Shown: piece by piece, positions 55,601 through 64,000 of the stretch
Layout: the number at the start of each line of letters is the position of its first letter
Position numbering within the stretch: the stretch's first letter is position 1
Assembly: GCA_030824515.1 (NCBI GenBank)
Contig: JAVBXN010000057.1
Location: forward strand, 82,105-146,104
Origin: Pelobacter sp.
GTDB lineage: Bacteria; Desulfobacterota; Desulfuromonadia; Geobacterales; Pseudopelobacteraceae
Direction: 5' to 3'
DNA: 64,000 bases
Program-made: the position numbers and the translations under genes
Notes under the pieces: model-generated
The model's database searches: none
What the model saw: only the letters and a program-made list of their open reading frames with translations
Told to the model about the DNA's origin: nothing

Positions 55601-58600
55601 GACCCCGCTTTCACGGGACGCGCTGGCCGAATCGCTGCGGGTGACCAGGGAAGGCATGGCGGTGCTGCAGAAGATGCAGGAAGAAACCGCCCAGTTGCAC
55701 CGCCGTTTTCTGGAAGGACAGGAAACCGCCAGCCGCACCATCCAGACCCTGCTGGAACAGCAACAAACCATGCTTCAGGGGGGCAGTGTAGTCACGCACT
55801 CTTTCACGGTTCCGGCTGCAGCGCCTGCTGTTGCCGCTTCGCCGTCAGCCACGCCTGCCCGCGTCAGCGCAGCGGTTCCGATGCAGCCGGCCGTTTCGGC
55901 AGCTGTCCCGGCAGCCGTCGTCGCGCAACCGGCACCGGACAGGATCACCGAAACGTTGTTGGCGGTGGTGGCCGAGAAGACCGGCTATCCGGTCGAAATG
56001 CTGGAACTGGACATGGGCATGGATTCAGACCTGGGCATCGACTCGATCAAGCGCGTCGAGATCCTCTCGGCACTGCAGGAACGCATCCCCGGTTCTCCGG
56101 TGATCGGCCCCGAGCACCTGGGCACGCTGCGCACGCTGGGCGAGATTGCAGGGCACCTGGGAGCAGGCGCACAGACGGCGGCACCGGTCGCGTCAGCCGC
56201 AGCGGCAACCGTACCCGACAACGTCACCGAAACCCTGCTGGCGGTGGTGGCCGAGAAAACCGGCTATCCGGTCGAGATGCTGGAACTGGACATGGGCATG
56301 GATTCCGACCTGGGCATCGATTCGATCAAGCGGGTCGAGATCCTCTCGGCACTGCAGGAACGCATACCCGGTTCGCCGGTGATCGGCCCCGAACACCTGG
56401 GCACGCTGCGCACGCTGGGTGAGATTGCCCGCCACCTGGGAGCCGGCGCACAGACAGCAACTCCGTTTGCGTCAGCCGTAGCGGCAAGCGCCTCCGGCAA
56501 CGTCACCGAAACCCTGCTGGCGGTGGTGGCCGAGAAGACCGGCTATCCGGTCGAAATGCTGGAGCTGGACATGGGCATGGATTCCGACCTGGGCATCGAC
56601 TCGATCAAGCGGGTCGAGATCCTCTCGGCGCTGCAGGAGCGCATCCCCGGTTCGCCGGTGATCGGACCAGAGCACCTGGGCACGCTGCGCACGCTGGGCG
56701 AGATTGCAAAACATCTGGGAGCCGGCGCACAGACGGCGGCACCGGTCGCATCAGCGGCAGCGGCAAGCGCCTCCGGCAACGTCACCGAAACCCTGCTGGT
56801 GGTGGTGGCCGAGAAAACCGGCTATCCGGTCGAAATGCTGGAACTGGACATGGGCATGGATTCCGACCTGGGCATCGACTCGATCAAGCGCGTGGAGATC
56901 CTCTCGGCGCTGCAGGAACGCATACCCGGTTCGCCGGTGATCGGCCCCGAACATCTGGGCACGTTGCGCACGCTGGGCGAGATCGCCCGCCACCTGGATT
57001 CAGGAGCAGCCTTGAAACCCGCTCCCGTCGCAAATACCGCGCAACCGGTCAACCTACCTGTCGATAACAGCGCCGACGTTAACCGCAGCACGATCATCCC
57101 CTGTACGCTGGAAAACACCGCCGACAGCATCGCTGTCGCCAAGGAAGGCGAACTATGGGTGACCGACGACGGCTCTGCCTTCTCCGAAGAGCTCTGTTCG
57201 CTGCTGCGCGCAAACGGACGTACCGTACGACTGGTTGCCGTGGAAGAAGCTGACCGGATCGCGGCCACCGTGGATATGGCGGCGCTGGTGATCGTCGCTC
57301 CGGCGGCCGGCACCGACGACCGTTTTCTTGAAAATGCTTTTCTGCTGCTGAAAAGCGCCGCTCCGGCGCTGCGCCGGGCCGGCGGCACCGGCGGCGCACT
57401 CTTCACGACCATCTCCCGCCTAGACGGATTCTTCGGTTGCGCTGACGGCACACTGCTCGTCGACCCGCTCTCGGGTGGCCTGGCCGGGCTGCTCAAGACC
57501 GCCGCCCGTGAATGGCCGGATGTAACCTGCAAGGCCATCGATCTGGGACCTTTTGCTGATGTTGCGGAATCTGCCCGTGCCGTGTCCGACGAACTCTTCC
57601 GCAGCGGACCGGTCGAAGTGGGTCTGACTCCGGGCAGCCGGATCGGCCTGGCGCTGGGTGAACTGCCCGAACTGCCCGCCCCACTGTCCCCGCCGGTCCA
57701 GGCCGGTGAAGTGATCGTGGCTACCGGCGGCGGCCGCGGCGTAACGGCGGCGGTCGCGGTTGCGCTGGCCCAGGCCTGTCGGCCACTATTGGTGCTGCTG
57801 GGACGCAGCCCGGAGCTGACTCCGGAACCGGCCTGGCTGGAAGCGTTGACCGAAGAGAGCCGCATCAAGCGAGCCATCCTTGACCACGCCACGGAGAAGA
57901 TGCATCCCAAGGCGATCGAGGAACAGTATCAGGCGATTCTGGCCGGACGCGAACTGCGCACAACCCTGGCCCGTGTCGAGGCCGCCGGCGGAAAAGCGCT
58001 TTACCGGTCCGTAGATATCCGCGACACAGACGCTGTCAGCGCACTGCTGACGGAGATCCGCCGGGAGCATGGCCCGATCCGGGGCATCATCCATGGCGCC
58101 GGGGTACTGGCCGATCGTTTGATCATAGACAAGACCCGCGAGCAGTTTGCCCAGGTCTACGGCACCAAGGTCAGCGGACTGCGCACATTGCTGGCCGCGA
58201 CCACCGGGGATGATCTGCGTTTCATCGCGCTGTTCGCCTCCACCACCGGCCGTTTCGGCCGCACCGGCCAGGCCGACTATGCTGTGGCCAACGAAGTGCT
58301 CAACAAGCTGGCCCAGAACGAGGCGCGCCGCAGGCCGGGCTGTCGCGCGGTCAGCATCAACTGGGGTCCGTGGGACGGCGGCATGGTCACACCCGCGCTG
58401 AAGAAGGTTTTTGCCGGTGAAGGCATCGAACTGATCAGCCTGGCCAAGGGCAGCGAACTGCTGATCAGGGAGATCGCCGCCGCGGATGGCCCGGTTGAGG
58501 TGGTGGCGCTGGCAGGCACAGCCGGAATGGTCGGCAGGGCTGGCACAAACCAGGTCCGGGCCAAATCAAAGCCGCTCTCGGAAGCTTTCAGCCTGACACT

Positions 58601-59459
58601 GGGTGTTGCTGATTACCCCTTTCTGCGCTCACACGTCATGGATGGCAAGGCGGTTCTGCCGATGGCCATGGTCGTGGAATGGCTCTCCCACGGAGCACTG
58701 CACGGCAATCCAGGCTTCCGCTTCCACGGTTTCAACGACCTGAGGATCTGCAAGGGGGTCATCTTCGAACCGGACCGTCCCTACACTGTTCAAATCATGG
58801 CCGGACGGGCCGAAAAACGCGATTCGCTCCACATCGTGACGGTCGAACTGACCGGAAACGGAACAGAAGGCCGCCCTGTGCTGCACGCCAAGGGCGAGAT
58901 CGTACTGGCCCGGCAACTGCCGGAAGGGATCCGTTCGATTCCGGAACTGCCATCGGCCCCCTACATTCCGCTGGACGGACTGGTCTACAATCCCAAACAC
59001 CTGTTTCACGGTCCCGACCTGCAGGGCATCCAGCAGATTGAAAGCTGTTCAGCGAAAGGGATTTCCGCCATCGTCGGCACGGCTCCGCAACCATCCGCCT
59101 GGATCAAGCAGCCATTTCGCAGCGACTGGCTCTCCGATCCGCTGGTGATGGACTCCGCCTTTCAGCTGATGATCCTGTGGAGTTTCGAACGCTTCGGTTC
59201 CGGCTCGCTGCCCTGCTTTGCCGGGCGCTACCGCCAGTATCACGACACCTTCCCCCGCGACGGCGTCCAGATACTGGTGCGCGTCACCGCCGAGCGTGAA
59301 CATGGCGCCACCGCCGACATGGAATTTCTCGACCGGCAGACCGGCAAACTGGTGGCGCGGCTGGAAGGTTATGAATGCGTGATCGATCCGTCGCTAGGGC
59401 GCGCCTTCCAGCTCAACCAGCTGCCGCAGGACAAACAGAACGAACTGAGAGCCGCCTGA
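52668..59459 (+). CDS. pfaA: PfaA-like megasynthase KS-AT-4xACP-KR-DH
   Basis: This 2263-residue multi-domain synthase has KS (about 16-460; Cys216 in DAACASS, EAHGTGT, GHTKAS), AT (about 565-880; LFPGQGAQYTG, Ser678 in GHSYGE), four ACPs with phosphopantetheine Ser1126, 1219, 1312 and 1405 in LGIDSIKR, KR (about 1500-1950; GGGRGV near 1686, Tyr1871 in DYAVAN) and a hot-dog dehydratase (His1989 in SHVMDGKAVLP). GTG 52668 follows AAGGAG and the pfaD stop. It would elongate and reduce malonyl-derived units, with PfaD as separate reductase. The product is unknown; polyunsaturated, hydroxylated or glycolipid-type chains are possible. Confidence 0.93.
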   Translation: MKTHDQKPASSNSSVPLAIIGIGCLFPQANDQQSYWSNIAGGIDAITDIPATHWRVEDYYDQDQKSPDRTYGQRGGFISPVDFNPMEYNIPPNVLEAIDTSQLLGLVAAGQALKDAGYGPEREYDRSRASVILGVTGTLELVIPLGARLGHPIWRKALKEAGVAENVSEDVVQRIADAYVPWQENSFPGLLGNVVAGRISKHYDLGGTNCVVDAACASSFSALHLASMELATGKSDMVVTGGIDTFNDIFMYMCFSKTPALSPTGNAKPFDSSADGTILGEGLGIVVIKRLADAERDGDKIYAVIRGVGSSSDGKGDAIYAPSAAGQKKALREAYDRAGVTPDSIGLLEAHGTGTKVGDAVEVNALRDVFGEAETPWCSLGSVKSQIGHTKASAGAAGMIKAALALHHKVLPPTIKVQKPLDEVTSGRTPFYLATEKRPWLPHGNTPRRAGVSAFGFGGSNFHLVLEEYRPEKEATEWNGNIQIFAFSAADASGLDAALATVPLQGSWDELRGSAAASRASFKSGENCRLTLVVERNHTQIATLVSNARNMLQKNPQTGWSTPDGASYACGAKNGALGMLFPGQGAQYTGMLRDLSCRFPQALQTLAAADAGFEQVDGKQLSDLIYPTSAFDTETRERQEEQLRATEAAQPAIGAVSLAALKILESFGIAPDAVAGHSYGELTALCVAGVFDETVLHELSRLRGRLMGAGGGDKGSMLAVPAPLATVEQIITEEGLELVIANRNAPSQAILSGTTAEIERAAKILADRKLSCKRLPVAAAFHSPLVADAAAPFLAALEEIDFKAARIPVYANSTAAAYPSDTNAAKALLAGQLARPVEFVNEIEAMYAAGLRTFVEVGPGARLTGLVSAILGQREHVALALDASGGKRSGLYDLARVLAKLVALGCDARLGDWDGDYRPAVASGKKPLMTVPICGANYVKPKPQRPAVARAAAAVSAPQTAVIPAAPVHYTVPTATVQTPLSRDALAESLRVTREGMAVLQKMQEETAQLHRRFLEGQETASRTIQTLLEQQQTMLQGGSVVTHSFTVPAAAPAVAASPSATPARVSAAVPMQPAVSAAVPAAVVAQPAPDRITETLLAVVAEKTGYPVEMLELDMGMDSDLGIDSIKRVEILSALQERIPGSPVIGPEHLGTLRTLGEIAGHLGAGAQTAAPVASAAAATVPDNVTETLLAVVAEKTGYPVEMLELDMGMDSDLGIDSIKRVEILSALQERIPGSPVIGPEHLGTLRTLGEIARHLGAGAQTATPFASAVAASASGNVTETLLAVVAEKTGYPVEMLELDMGMDSDLGIDSIKRVEILSALQERIPGSPVIGPEHLGTLRTLGEIAKHLGAGAQTAAPVASAAAASASGNVTETLLVVVAEKTGYPVEMLELDMGMDSDLGIDSIKRVEILSALQERIPGSPVIGPEHLGTLRTLGEIARHLDSGAALKPAPVANTAQPVNLPVDNSADVNRSTIIPCTLENTADSIAVAKEGELWVTDDGSAFSEELCSLLRANGRTVRLVAVEEADRIAATVDMAALVIVAPAAGTDDRFLENAFLLLKSAAPALRRAGGTGGALFTTISRLDGFFGCADGTLLVDPLSGGLAGLLKTAAREWPDVTCKAIDLGPFADVAESARAVSDELFRSGPVEVGLTPGSRIGLALGELPELPAPLSPPVQAGEVIVATGGGRGVTAAVAVALAQACRPLLVLLGRSPELTPEPAWLEALTEESRIKRAILDHATEKMHPKAIEEQYQAILAGRELRTTLARVEAAGGKALYRSVDIRDTDAVSALLTEIRREHGPIRGIIHGAGVLADRLIIDKTREQFAQVYGTKVSGLRTLLAATTGDDLRFIALFASTTGRFGRTGQADYAVANEVLNKLAQNEARRRPGCRAVSINWGPWDGGMVTPALKKVFAGEGIELISLAKGSELLIREIAAADGPVEVVALAGTAGMVGRAGTNQVRAKSKPLSEAFSLTLGVADYPFLRSHVMDGKAVLPMAMVVEWLSHGALHGNPGFRFHGFNDLRICKGVIFEPDRPYTVQIMAGRAEKRDSLHIVTVELTGNGTEGRPVLHAKGEIVLARQLPEGIRSIPELPSAPYIPLDGLVYNPKHLFHGPDLQGIQQIESCSAKGISAIVGTAPQPSAWIKQPFRSDWLSDPLVMDSAFQLMILWSFERFGSGSLPCFAGRYRQYHDTFPRDGVQILVRVTAEREHGATADMEFLDRQTGKLVARLEGYECVIDPSLGRAFQLNQLPQDKQNELRAA
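55944..57000 (+). repeat. Four tandem 279-bp ACP repeats
   Basis: The ACP units begin at 55944, 56223, 56502 and 56781, spaced exactly 279 bp (93 residues). The units differ by few bases and carry Ala-rich linkers. Long near-identical direct repeats could change number by recombination, changing the ACP count. Confidence 0.92.
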
Positions 59460-59460
59460 A

Positions 59461-62400
59461 ATGCAGCCGGCATCATCGGTAGCAATTGTCGGGATCGGCG
59501 GCATCTTTCCCGATGCGCCCGACCTCGGGCGTTTCTGGGACAACATCCGCCTCGGCAACAGCGCCGCCCGCGAGGTTCCGGCCGGAAGATGGCATATTCC
59601 GGCCGAAGCCGCTTTCGATCCCGAGGTCGGCAAGGCCGACCACGTCTATTCCCGCAACGGCTGTTTCATTGAAGAGATCCCTTCCATAACCTCCCTGACC
59701 GGCCTGGCGCTCCCCCATGAACGGCTGACCGGTCTTGATCCGCTCTTCCACCTGTTGATCAATGCCGGAAAACGCGCCTACGACGACGGCGTCACCGAAC
59801 CGCTGGACCGCTCCCGCATCGGCGTCATCATCGGCAACCTGGCGCTTCCCAGCGAAACCTCCGCCCGGCTCTCGCGCCAGTGGCTGGGCAGGACCTTCGA
59901 GGAGAAACTGCTGGGGCGCTCCGGCCAGTGCGAGACTACAGACCCGCTCAACCGCTATGTGGCCGGCCTGCCGGCCGGAATACTGGCGGCCGCGCTCGGC
60001 CTGGGCGGCGGCTGCTGCACCCTGGACGCCGCCTGCGCCTCCTCGCTCTACGCGATCAAACTGGCTACCGACGAGCTGCTGTCCGGCCGCGCCGACGCGA
60101 TGCTGACCGGCGGGCTCTCGCGACCCGACCCGCTCTATACCCAGATGGGCTTCTCCCAACTGCGCGCCCTGTCGCGCCGGGGAATCTGCTCTCCTTTCGA
60201 CGCCTCCGGAGACGGCCTGGTGGTCGGAGAAGGGGCCGGCATCTTCCTGCTCAAGCGCACCGAGGACGCGATCGCCCACGGCGACCGGATTTACGGCATA
60301 ATCCGCGGTATCGGCCTGGCTAACGATGTGGGCGGGAGCCTGCTGGCGCCGCTTTCAGAAGGGCAGTTGCGGGCGATGCGGGCCGCCTACGCCCGGGCCG
60401 GTTGGGAACCGCGGGACGTGGACCTGATCGAATGCCACGCCACCGGCACGCAGGTCGGCGACGCCACCGAGGTTGCCAGCCTGCGGGAGCTGTGGGGCGA
60501 TCTGCGCCCAAGCGGGCCACCCTGCATCATCGGTTCGATCAAGTCCAACATCGGCCATCTGCTGACCGCCGCCGGCGCCGCCGCGCTGACCAAGGTACTG
60601 CTGGCCATGGGCGAGGGACAGCTGCCCCCCACCGCCAATTTCAGCGCCCCGCAAGCGGGAATGGACCTGGACAACAGCCCGTTCCGGGTACTGAACGAAG
60701 CCATCCCCTGGCATCGCCGCTCCGACGACACCCCGCGACGGGCAGCGGTCAGCGCCTTCGGTTTCGGAGGCATCAACGCCCACCTGCTGGTTGAGGAGTG
60801 GCTACCCAAAAACGGGCTGCCCAAGGCGACCAGACATGAACAGAAACCCAAACCGCGTACGGAAATCGCGGTGGTCGGCCTGGATGCACGCTTCGGTCCC
60901 TGGCAATCGCTGCGTTCCTGCCAGGAACGGGTACTGGGCGGCACGTCCCACATCGCACCCACGGCACCGCTGAAATGGTGGGGAGCGGAAGAGAGCGCCT
61001 GGTTCAGAGAGGAGGGGCTGCACGAGACCCCCTTCAACGGTTATTACCTGGATGAAGTCGAAGTGGCCTCGGATCAGTTCCGGATTCCACCGCGCGAGAT
61101 GGAGGAAATGCTGCCCCAGCAGATCCTGATGCTCAAGAGCGCCGCCGGCGCCATGGCCGACGCCGGCCTGGACCGGGAGGACAACCTGCGGTCCGGGGTC
61201 TTCATCGGCATCGCCTTCGACCTGAGCAGCACCAATTTCAGCTTCCGCTGGTCGCTGGCGCAGCAGGCCGCCGCATGGGCCAAAGAGCTGGGCCGGGACC
61301 TGTCGCCGCAAGAGCTGGCGGCCTGGACCGCGCAACTGCGTGACGACGCCGGCCCGCCGTTGAACGCCAACCGCACCATGGGTGCGCTGGGCAACATCGT
61401 CGCCAGCCGCATCGCGCGGGAGTTCCGCTTCGGCGGCCCCAGTTTCACCCTTTCCAGCGAGGAAAGTTCCGGCATCCGCTCGCTGGAAACTGCTGTGCGC
61501 CAACTGCAGAGCGGCGAGATCGACAAGGCGCTGGTGGGGGCGGTGGATCTGGCCGGCGACCTGCGGGCGGTTCTCGGGCAGCACGCCGACAGAAACTTCT
61601 CCCCTTCCGGCCGGGCGCTCCCCTTTGACCGAAAGGCGGACGGCGCCATTGTCGGCGAGGGGGCCTGCTCGGCGGTACTCAAGCGGCTCGACGACGCCGA
61701 GCGCGACGGAGACAGGATCTACGCGGTTATCCGCGGGATCGGCAGTTCCAGCGGCGACACTGTCATTCCCGACGGGGCCGCCTATGGCCAGGCCCTGGAA
61801 CGGGCCTACAGCGACGCCGGCGTCAACCCGGCCACCATCACCTATCTGGAAGCCCACGGCAGCGGACACCCGGCCGGGGATCACATGGAAGCCGCCGCGC
61901 TGGAGAGCTTCTTCGCCAGCGCCCAGACCGATGATTCCACTGCACATAAGGAGCGCACCTGCGCCGTATCCAGCATTACCGGCGACATCGGCCACACCGG
62001 CGCCGCATCCGGCCTGGCCTCCTTTGTACGGGGCTGCCTGGCGCTTTACCAGCAGATCATCCCCCATTGCCGCGGGATAGAAAATCCCTGCCCCGAACTG
62101 GCCGGCTCCGGGCCGCTCTACCTGCCGCGCACCCCACGTTACTGGCTGCGCAACCGGGCCGAGGGGCCGCGCCGCGCCGGAGTCAGTGTATTCGGAGTGG
62201 ACGGCAGTTGCAGCCATGTCGTGCTGGAAGGATGGGACAACGTCCCGCCCCGCCTTGAGACCGACCGGATTGCGCCGCTGGGAGCCGGAACGGAATGCCT
62301 CTTCAGCATCACCGGAGAAAACCCGGCCGAACTTGCCCGCGGGCTCGATCTCCTGCGCCTGCGCTGCAACCGCACGCCGGACAGCGACCTGTATTCCATG

Positions 62401-64000
62401 GGACGTGAATGGCATGCCCGCGCCGAAACCCCCAACGACAAACCATGCGCAATCGCACTGGTGGCACGCAACCGGGATGAGCTGTCAACCCTGATCGACC
62501 ACGGCCTTGATCTGCTCGGCAACCATGGCGACCGGTCCGGATTGATCGCCCATCCTTCGTTGCATGACCGGCTGTTCTACTCCACCGACCCGCTTGGCCG
62601 GGACGGTAAGCTGGCCTTTGTCTTCCCCGGCTCCGGCAACCACTACCCCGGCATGGGCAGCGAACTTTCCTGCCGCTGGCCGGAAATCTTCCGGCGACAG
62701 GATGCCGAGAACCTCTACCTTCGCAGCCAGTTCCAGCCGGAGAGATTCTGGAACGGCGCTCCGCTGGCTGAAATCAACGAGAACCACCGGGCCGTGATCT
62801 TCGGACAGGTGGCCACCGGCTGCGCGGTCAGCGATATCGTGCGCAGTTTTGCGGTGCAGCCCCAGTCGGTGATCGGCTACAGCCTGGGAGAATCGGCCGG
62901 ACTGTTCGCGTTGGGTGCCTGGCACGACCGGGACGGCATGCTGACCCGCATGCGCAATTCAACCCTCTTCACCCATGATCTGGCTGGCGAGTGCCGTGCC
63001 GCCCGCCGCGCCTGGAAGCTCAGGGAGGATGAACAGGTGGAATGGAGCATCGGCGTGGCCGCCGCTCCGTCAGAGCAGGTGCGGGCCGCTCTGCAAGGGG
63101 TCCGGCGCGTCTACCTGCTGATCGTCAACACCCCCGATGAATGCGTGATCGGCGGCGAGGCCGGACAGGTAGCGCAGGTCGTGCAGCAGCTCGGCTGCCG
63201 CTTCTTCCCGCTCCACGGGGTGACCACGGTTCACTGCGAGGTGGCCCGGGAAGTGGGCGGCCCATACCGGCAGCTGCATCTCTTCCCCACCACTCCTCCG
63301 ACCGGAATCCGCTTCTACAGCGGCGCCGCCGGAGCCCCCTACGAGGTCAACCGCGAGAGCGCGGCCGATTCCATACTGGCCCAGGCGCTGAAAGGAATCA
63401 ACTTCCCCAACGTGATCGAACATGCCTACGCCGACGGCGTGCGCCTGTTCCTGGAGATGGGACCGGGCAGTTCCTGCAGCCGGATGATCGGCAGCATCCT
63501 GCAGGATCGTCCGCACCTGGCCAGGTCGGCCTGCCATCCGGGACAGGACCCCAATTCGGGGCTGTTACGGCTTCTGGCCCAATTGGTTGCGGAACGGGTG
63601 CCGCTGGACCTGTCGCCGCTGTTCGCAGCGCCTCCCGCCAGGCCCCAGCTCTCCGGCAAGGGCGGTACGGTCAGGATTTCCTCCGGCGGCGCACCGTTTC
63701 AGCCGTCGCTGCCTCCGCGCCGGACCCAACCGGCGGCACAGGCGCAGGCAGTTCCAGCCGTTGCGCGGCACTTGCCGCCACTGGCGGACATGACCATTCC
63801 TCCGCGCAGGCCGGATGCGGCTTCCAACGACCGGCTCCCGGTCGAGCCGGTGATCAGGGAGTTTGCCGCTGCCCAGGAAGCGCGCCTCAAGGCCCACGAA
63901 GCCTATCTGAAGGTATCCGACACGCTGACCAGCTCGATGGCCAAGGCTCTGGCGCTGCAGGCTTCACTACGTCAGGCGCTGGGGGATGACGCACTCACGG
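59461..64000 (+). CDS. KS-CLF-AT protein of the pfa-like synthase (partial)
   Basis: ATG 59461 lies one base after the stop of the PfaA-like gene; the frame is open to the window end (about 1513 residues). Domains: KS (about 1-445; Cys192 in DAACASS, ECHATGT, SNIGH), a second KS-like domain (about 460-915) with Glu668 in place of the catalytic Cys (SSEESSGI) but keeping EAHGSGH and GHTGAAS, as in chain length factors, and an AT-like domain (about 1040-1360; FPGSGNHYPG, Ser1141 in GYSLGE instead of GHSxGE). A Pro/Ala-rich linker begins near 1400. PfaC proteins have KS-CLF and dehydratases; AT here instead recalls HglC of heterocyst glycolipid synthesis. The third domain set and end are unseen. 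Confidence 0.85.
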   Translation, partial: MQPASSVAIVGIGGIFPDAPDLGRFWDNIRLGNSAAREVPAGRWHIPAEAAFDPEVGKADHVYSRNGCFIEEIPSITSLTGLALPHERLTGLDPLFHLLINAGKRAYDDGVTEPLDRSRIGVIIGNLALPSETSARLSRQWLGRTFEEKLLGRSGQCETTDPLNRYVAGLPAGILAAALGLGGGCCTLDAACASSLYAIKLATDELLSGRADAMLTGGLSRPDPLYTQMGFSQLRALSRRGICSPFDASGDGLVVGEGAGIFLLKRTEDAIAHGDRIYGIIRGIGLANDVGGSLLAPLSEGQLRAMRAAYARAGWEPRDVDLIECHATGTQVGDATEVASLRELWGDLRPSGPPCIIGSIKSNIGHLLTAAGAAALTKVLLAMGEGQLPPTANFSAPQAGMDLDNSPFRVLNEAIPWHRRSDDTPRRAAVSAFGFGGINAHLLVEEWLPKNGLPKATRHEQKPKPRTEIAVVGLDARFGPWQSLRSCQERVLGGTSHIAPTAPLKWWGAEESAWFREEGLHETPFNGYYLDEVEVASDQFRIPPREMEEMLPQQILMLKSAAGAMADAGLDREDNLRSGVFIGIAFDLSSTNFSFRWSLAQQAAAWAKELGRDLSPQELAAWTAQLRDDAGPPLNANRTMGALGNIVASRIAREFRFGGPSFTLSSEESSGIRSLETAVRQLQSGEIDKALVGAVDLAGDLRAVLGQHADRNFSPSGRALPFDRKADGAIVGEGACSAVLKRLDDAERDGDRIYAVIRGIGSSSGDTVIPDGAAYGQALERAYSDAGVNPATITYLEAHGSGHPAGDHMEAAALESFFASAQTDDSTAHKERTCAVSSITGDIGHTGAASGLASFVRGCLALYQQIIPHCRGIENPCPELAGSGPLYLPRTPRYWLRNRAEGPRRAGVSVFGVDGSCSHVVLEGWDNVPPRLETDRIAPLGAGTECLFSITGENPAELARGLDLLRLRCNRTPDSDLYSMGREWHARAETPNDKPCAIALVARNRDELSTLIDHGLDLLGNHGDRSGLIAHPSLHDRLFYSTDPLGRDGKLAFVFPGSGNHYPGMGSELSCRWPEIFRRQDAENLYLRSQFQPERFWNGAPLAEINENHRAVIFGQVATGCAVSDIVRSFAVQPQSVIGYSLGESAGLFALGAWHDRDGMLTRMRNSTLFTHDLAGECRAARRAWKLREDEQVEWSIGVAAAPSEQVRAALQGVRRVYLLIVNTPDECVIGGEAGQVAQVVQQLGCRFFPLHGVTTVHCEVAREVGGPYRQLHLFPTTPPTGIRFYSGAAGAPYEVNRESAADSILAQALKGINFPNVIEHAYADGVRLFLEMGPGSSCSRMIGSILQDRPHLARSACHPGQDPNSGLLRLLAQLVAERVPLDLSPLFAAPPARPQLSGKGGTVRISSGGAPFQPSLPPRRTQPAAQAQAVPAVARHLPPLADMTIPPRRPDAASNDRLPVEPVIREFAAAQEARLKAHEAYLKVSDTLTSSMAKALALQASLRQALGDDALT

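Noticed and set aside
55944..57000. Direct repeats that could be taken for a CRISPR-like or satellite array
   Set aside because: The unit length of 279 bp and in-frame LGIDSIKR motif show these are ACP coding repeats.
60802..62415. 537-codon open frame antisense to the KS-CLF-AT gene
   Set aside because: Its composition is a mirror of the GC-rich coding strand and no ribosome site or family signature is present.

Overview
The window looks like a high-GC chromosome segment of an anaerobic Desulfuromonadota bacterium, most probably of the Geobacter/Pelobacter group (Geobacterales). I infer this from gene content and style, not from a database match: anaerobic-type cobalamin genes (cbiX, cbiC, cbiD), a NuoEFG module, an accD-folC-lptD operon, short-Q-loop cytochrome bd, a mixed-substrate type phosphofructokinase, selenocysteine synthase, PilZ and multi-domain signalling proteins, a FlxABCD-HdrABC type electron-transfer operon and a pfa-like lipid synthase. 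No prophage, insertion sequence, CRISPR array, rRNA or tRNA gene was seen.

Layout. 1-706: start of a secreted beta-sandwich repeat protein leaving the left edge. 967-3076: cbiX-cbiC-cbiD. 3127-11111: a scattered NADH-oxidising module (nuoE, nuoF, nuoG) interleaved with a TMTC-like membrane glycosyltransferase with TPRs, a 49-residue ORF, a secreted alpha/beta hydrolase and a membrane-anchored transglutaminase-like protein. 11155-14337: hemW, a periplasmic OB-fold protein, a methyltransferase. 14339-19420: trpA, accD, folC, lptD in one direction. 19439-22388: chemoreceptor and a lytic transglycosylase-like lipoprotein. 22627-25671: cydAB with a divergently spaced but co-oriented Rrf2 regulator. 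25705-30093: pfkA-type gene, tatC, rnr. 30187-34723: M23 peptidase, PilZ protein, galE, TIM-barrel protein, RCK potassium channel. 34921-39448: gntR, selA, ispD, response regulator-kinase hybrid, DsbC-like thioredoxin. 39529-46638: hdrC-hdrB-hdrA-flxD-flxC-flxB-flxA. 46902-50043: kinase and response regulator. 50277-50738: small outer-membrane barrel. 51006-64000: pfaD, a PfaA-like megasynthase with four tandem ACPs and the start of a KS-CLF-AT protein running off the right edge.

Functional picture. The hdr-flx operon would couple NAD(H) to ferredoxin and a thiol/disulfide carrier (flavin-based bifurcation or confurcation), suiting an organism that ferments or oxidises alcohols. The pfa-like genes would build a long-chain, partly reduced acyl product from malonyl units. 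Repeated palindromic elements sit in several operon junctions and inside cbiD; three different kinds occur in the single hdr-flx operon.

The most unusual features are the two-protein pfa-like synthase with a Glu-substituted second ketosynthase, the hdr-flx operon punctuated by three repeat families (one supplying the hdrB stop codon), two repeat-like in-frame segments in cbiD, the split nuoEFG locus, and short-range operator structures at rrf2, cydA and gntR.
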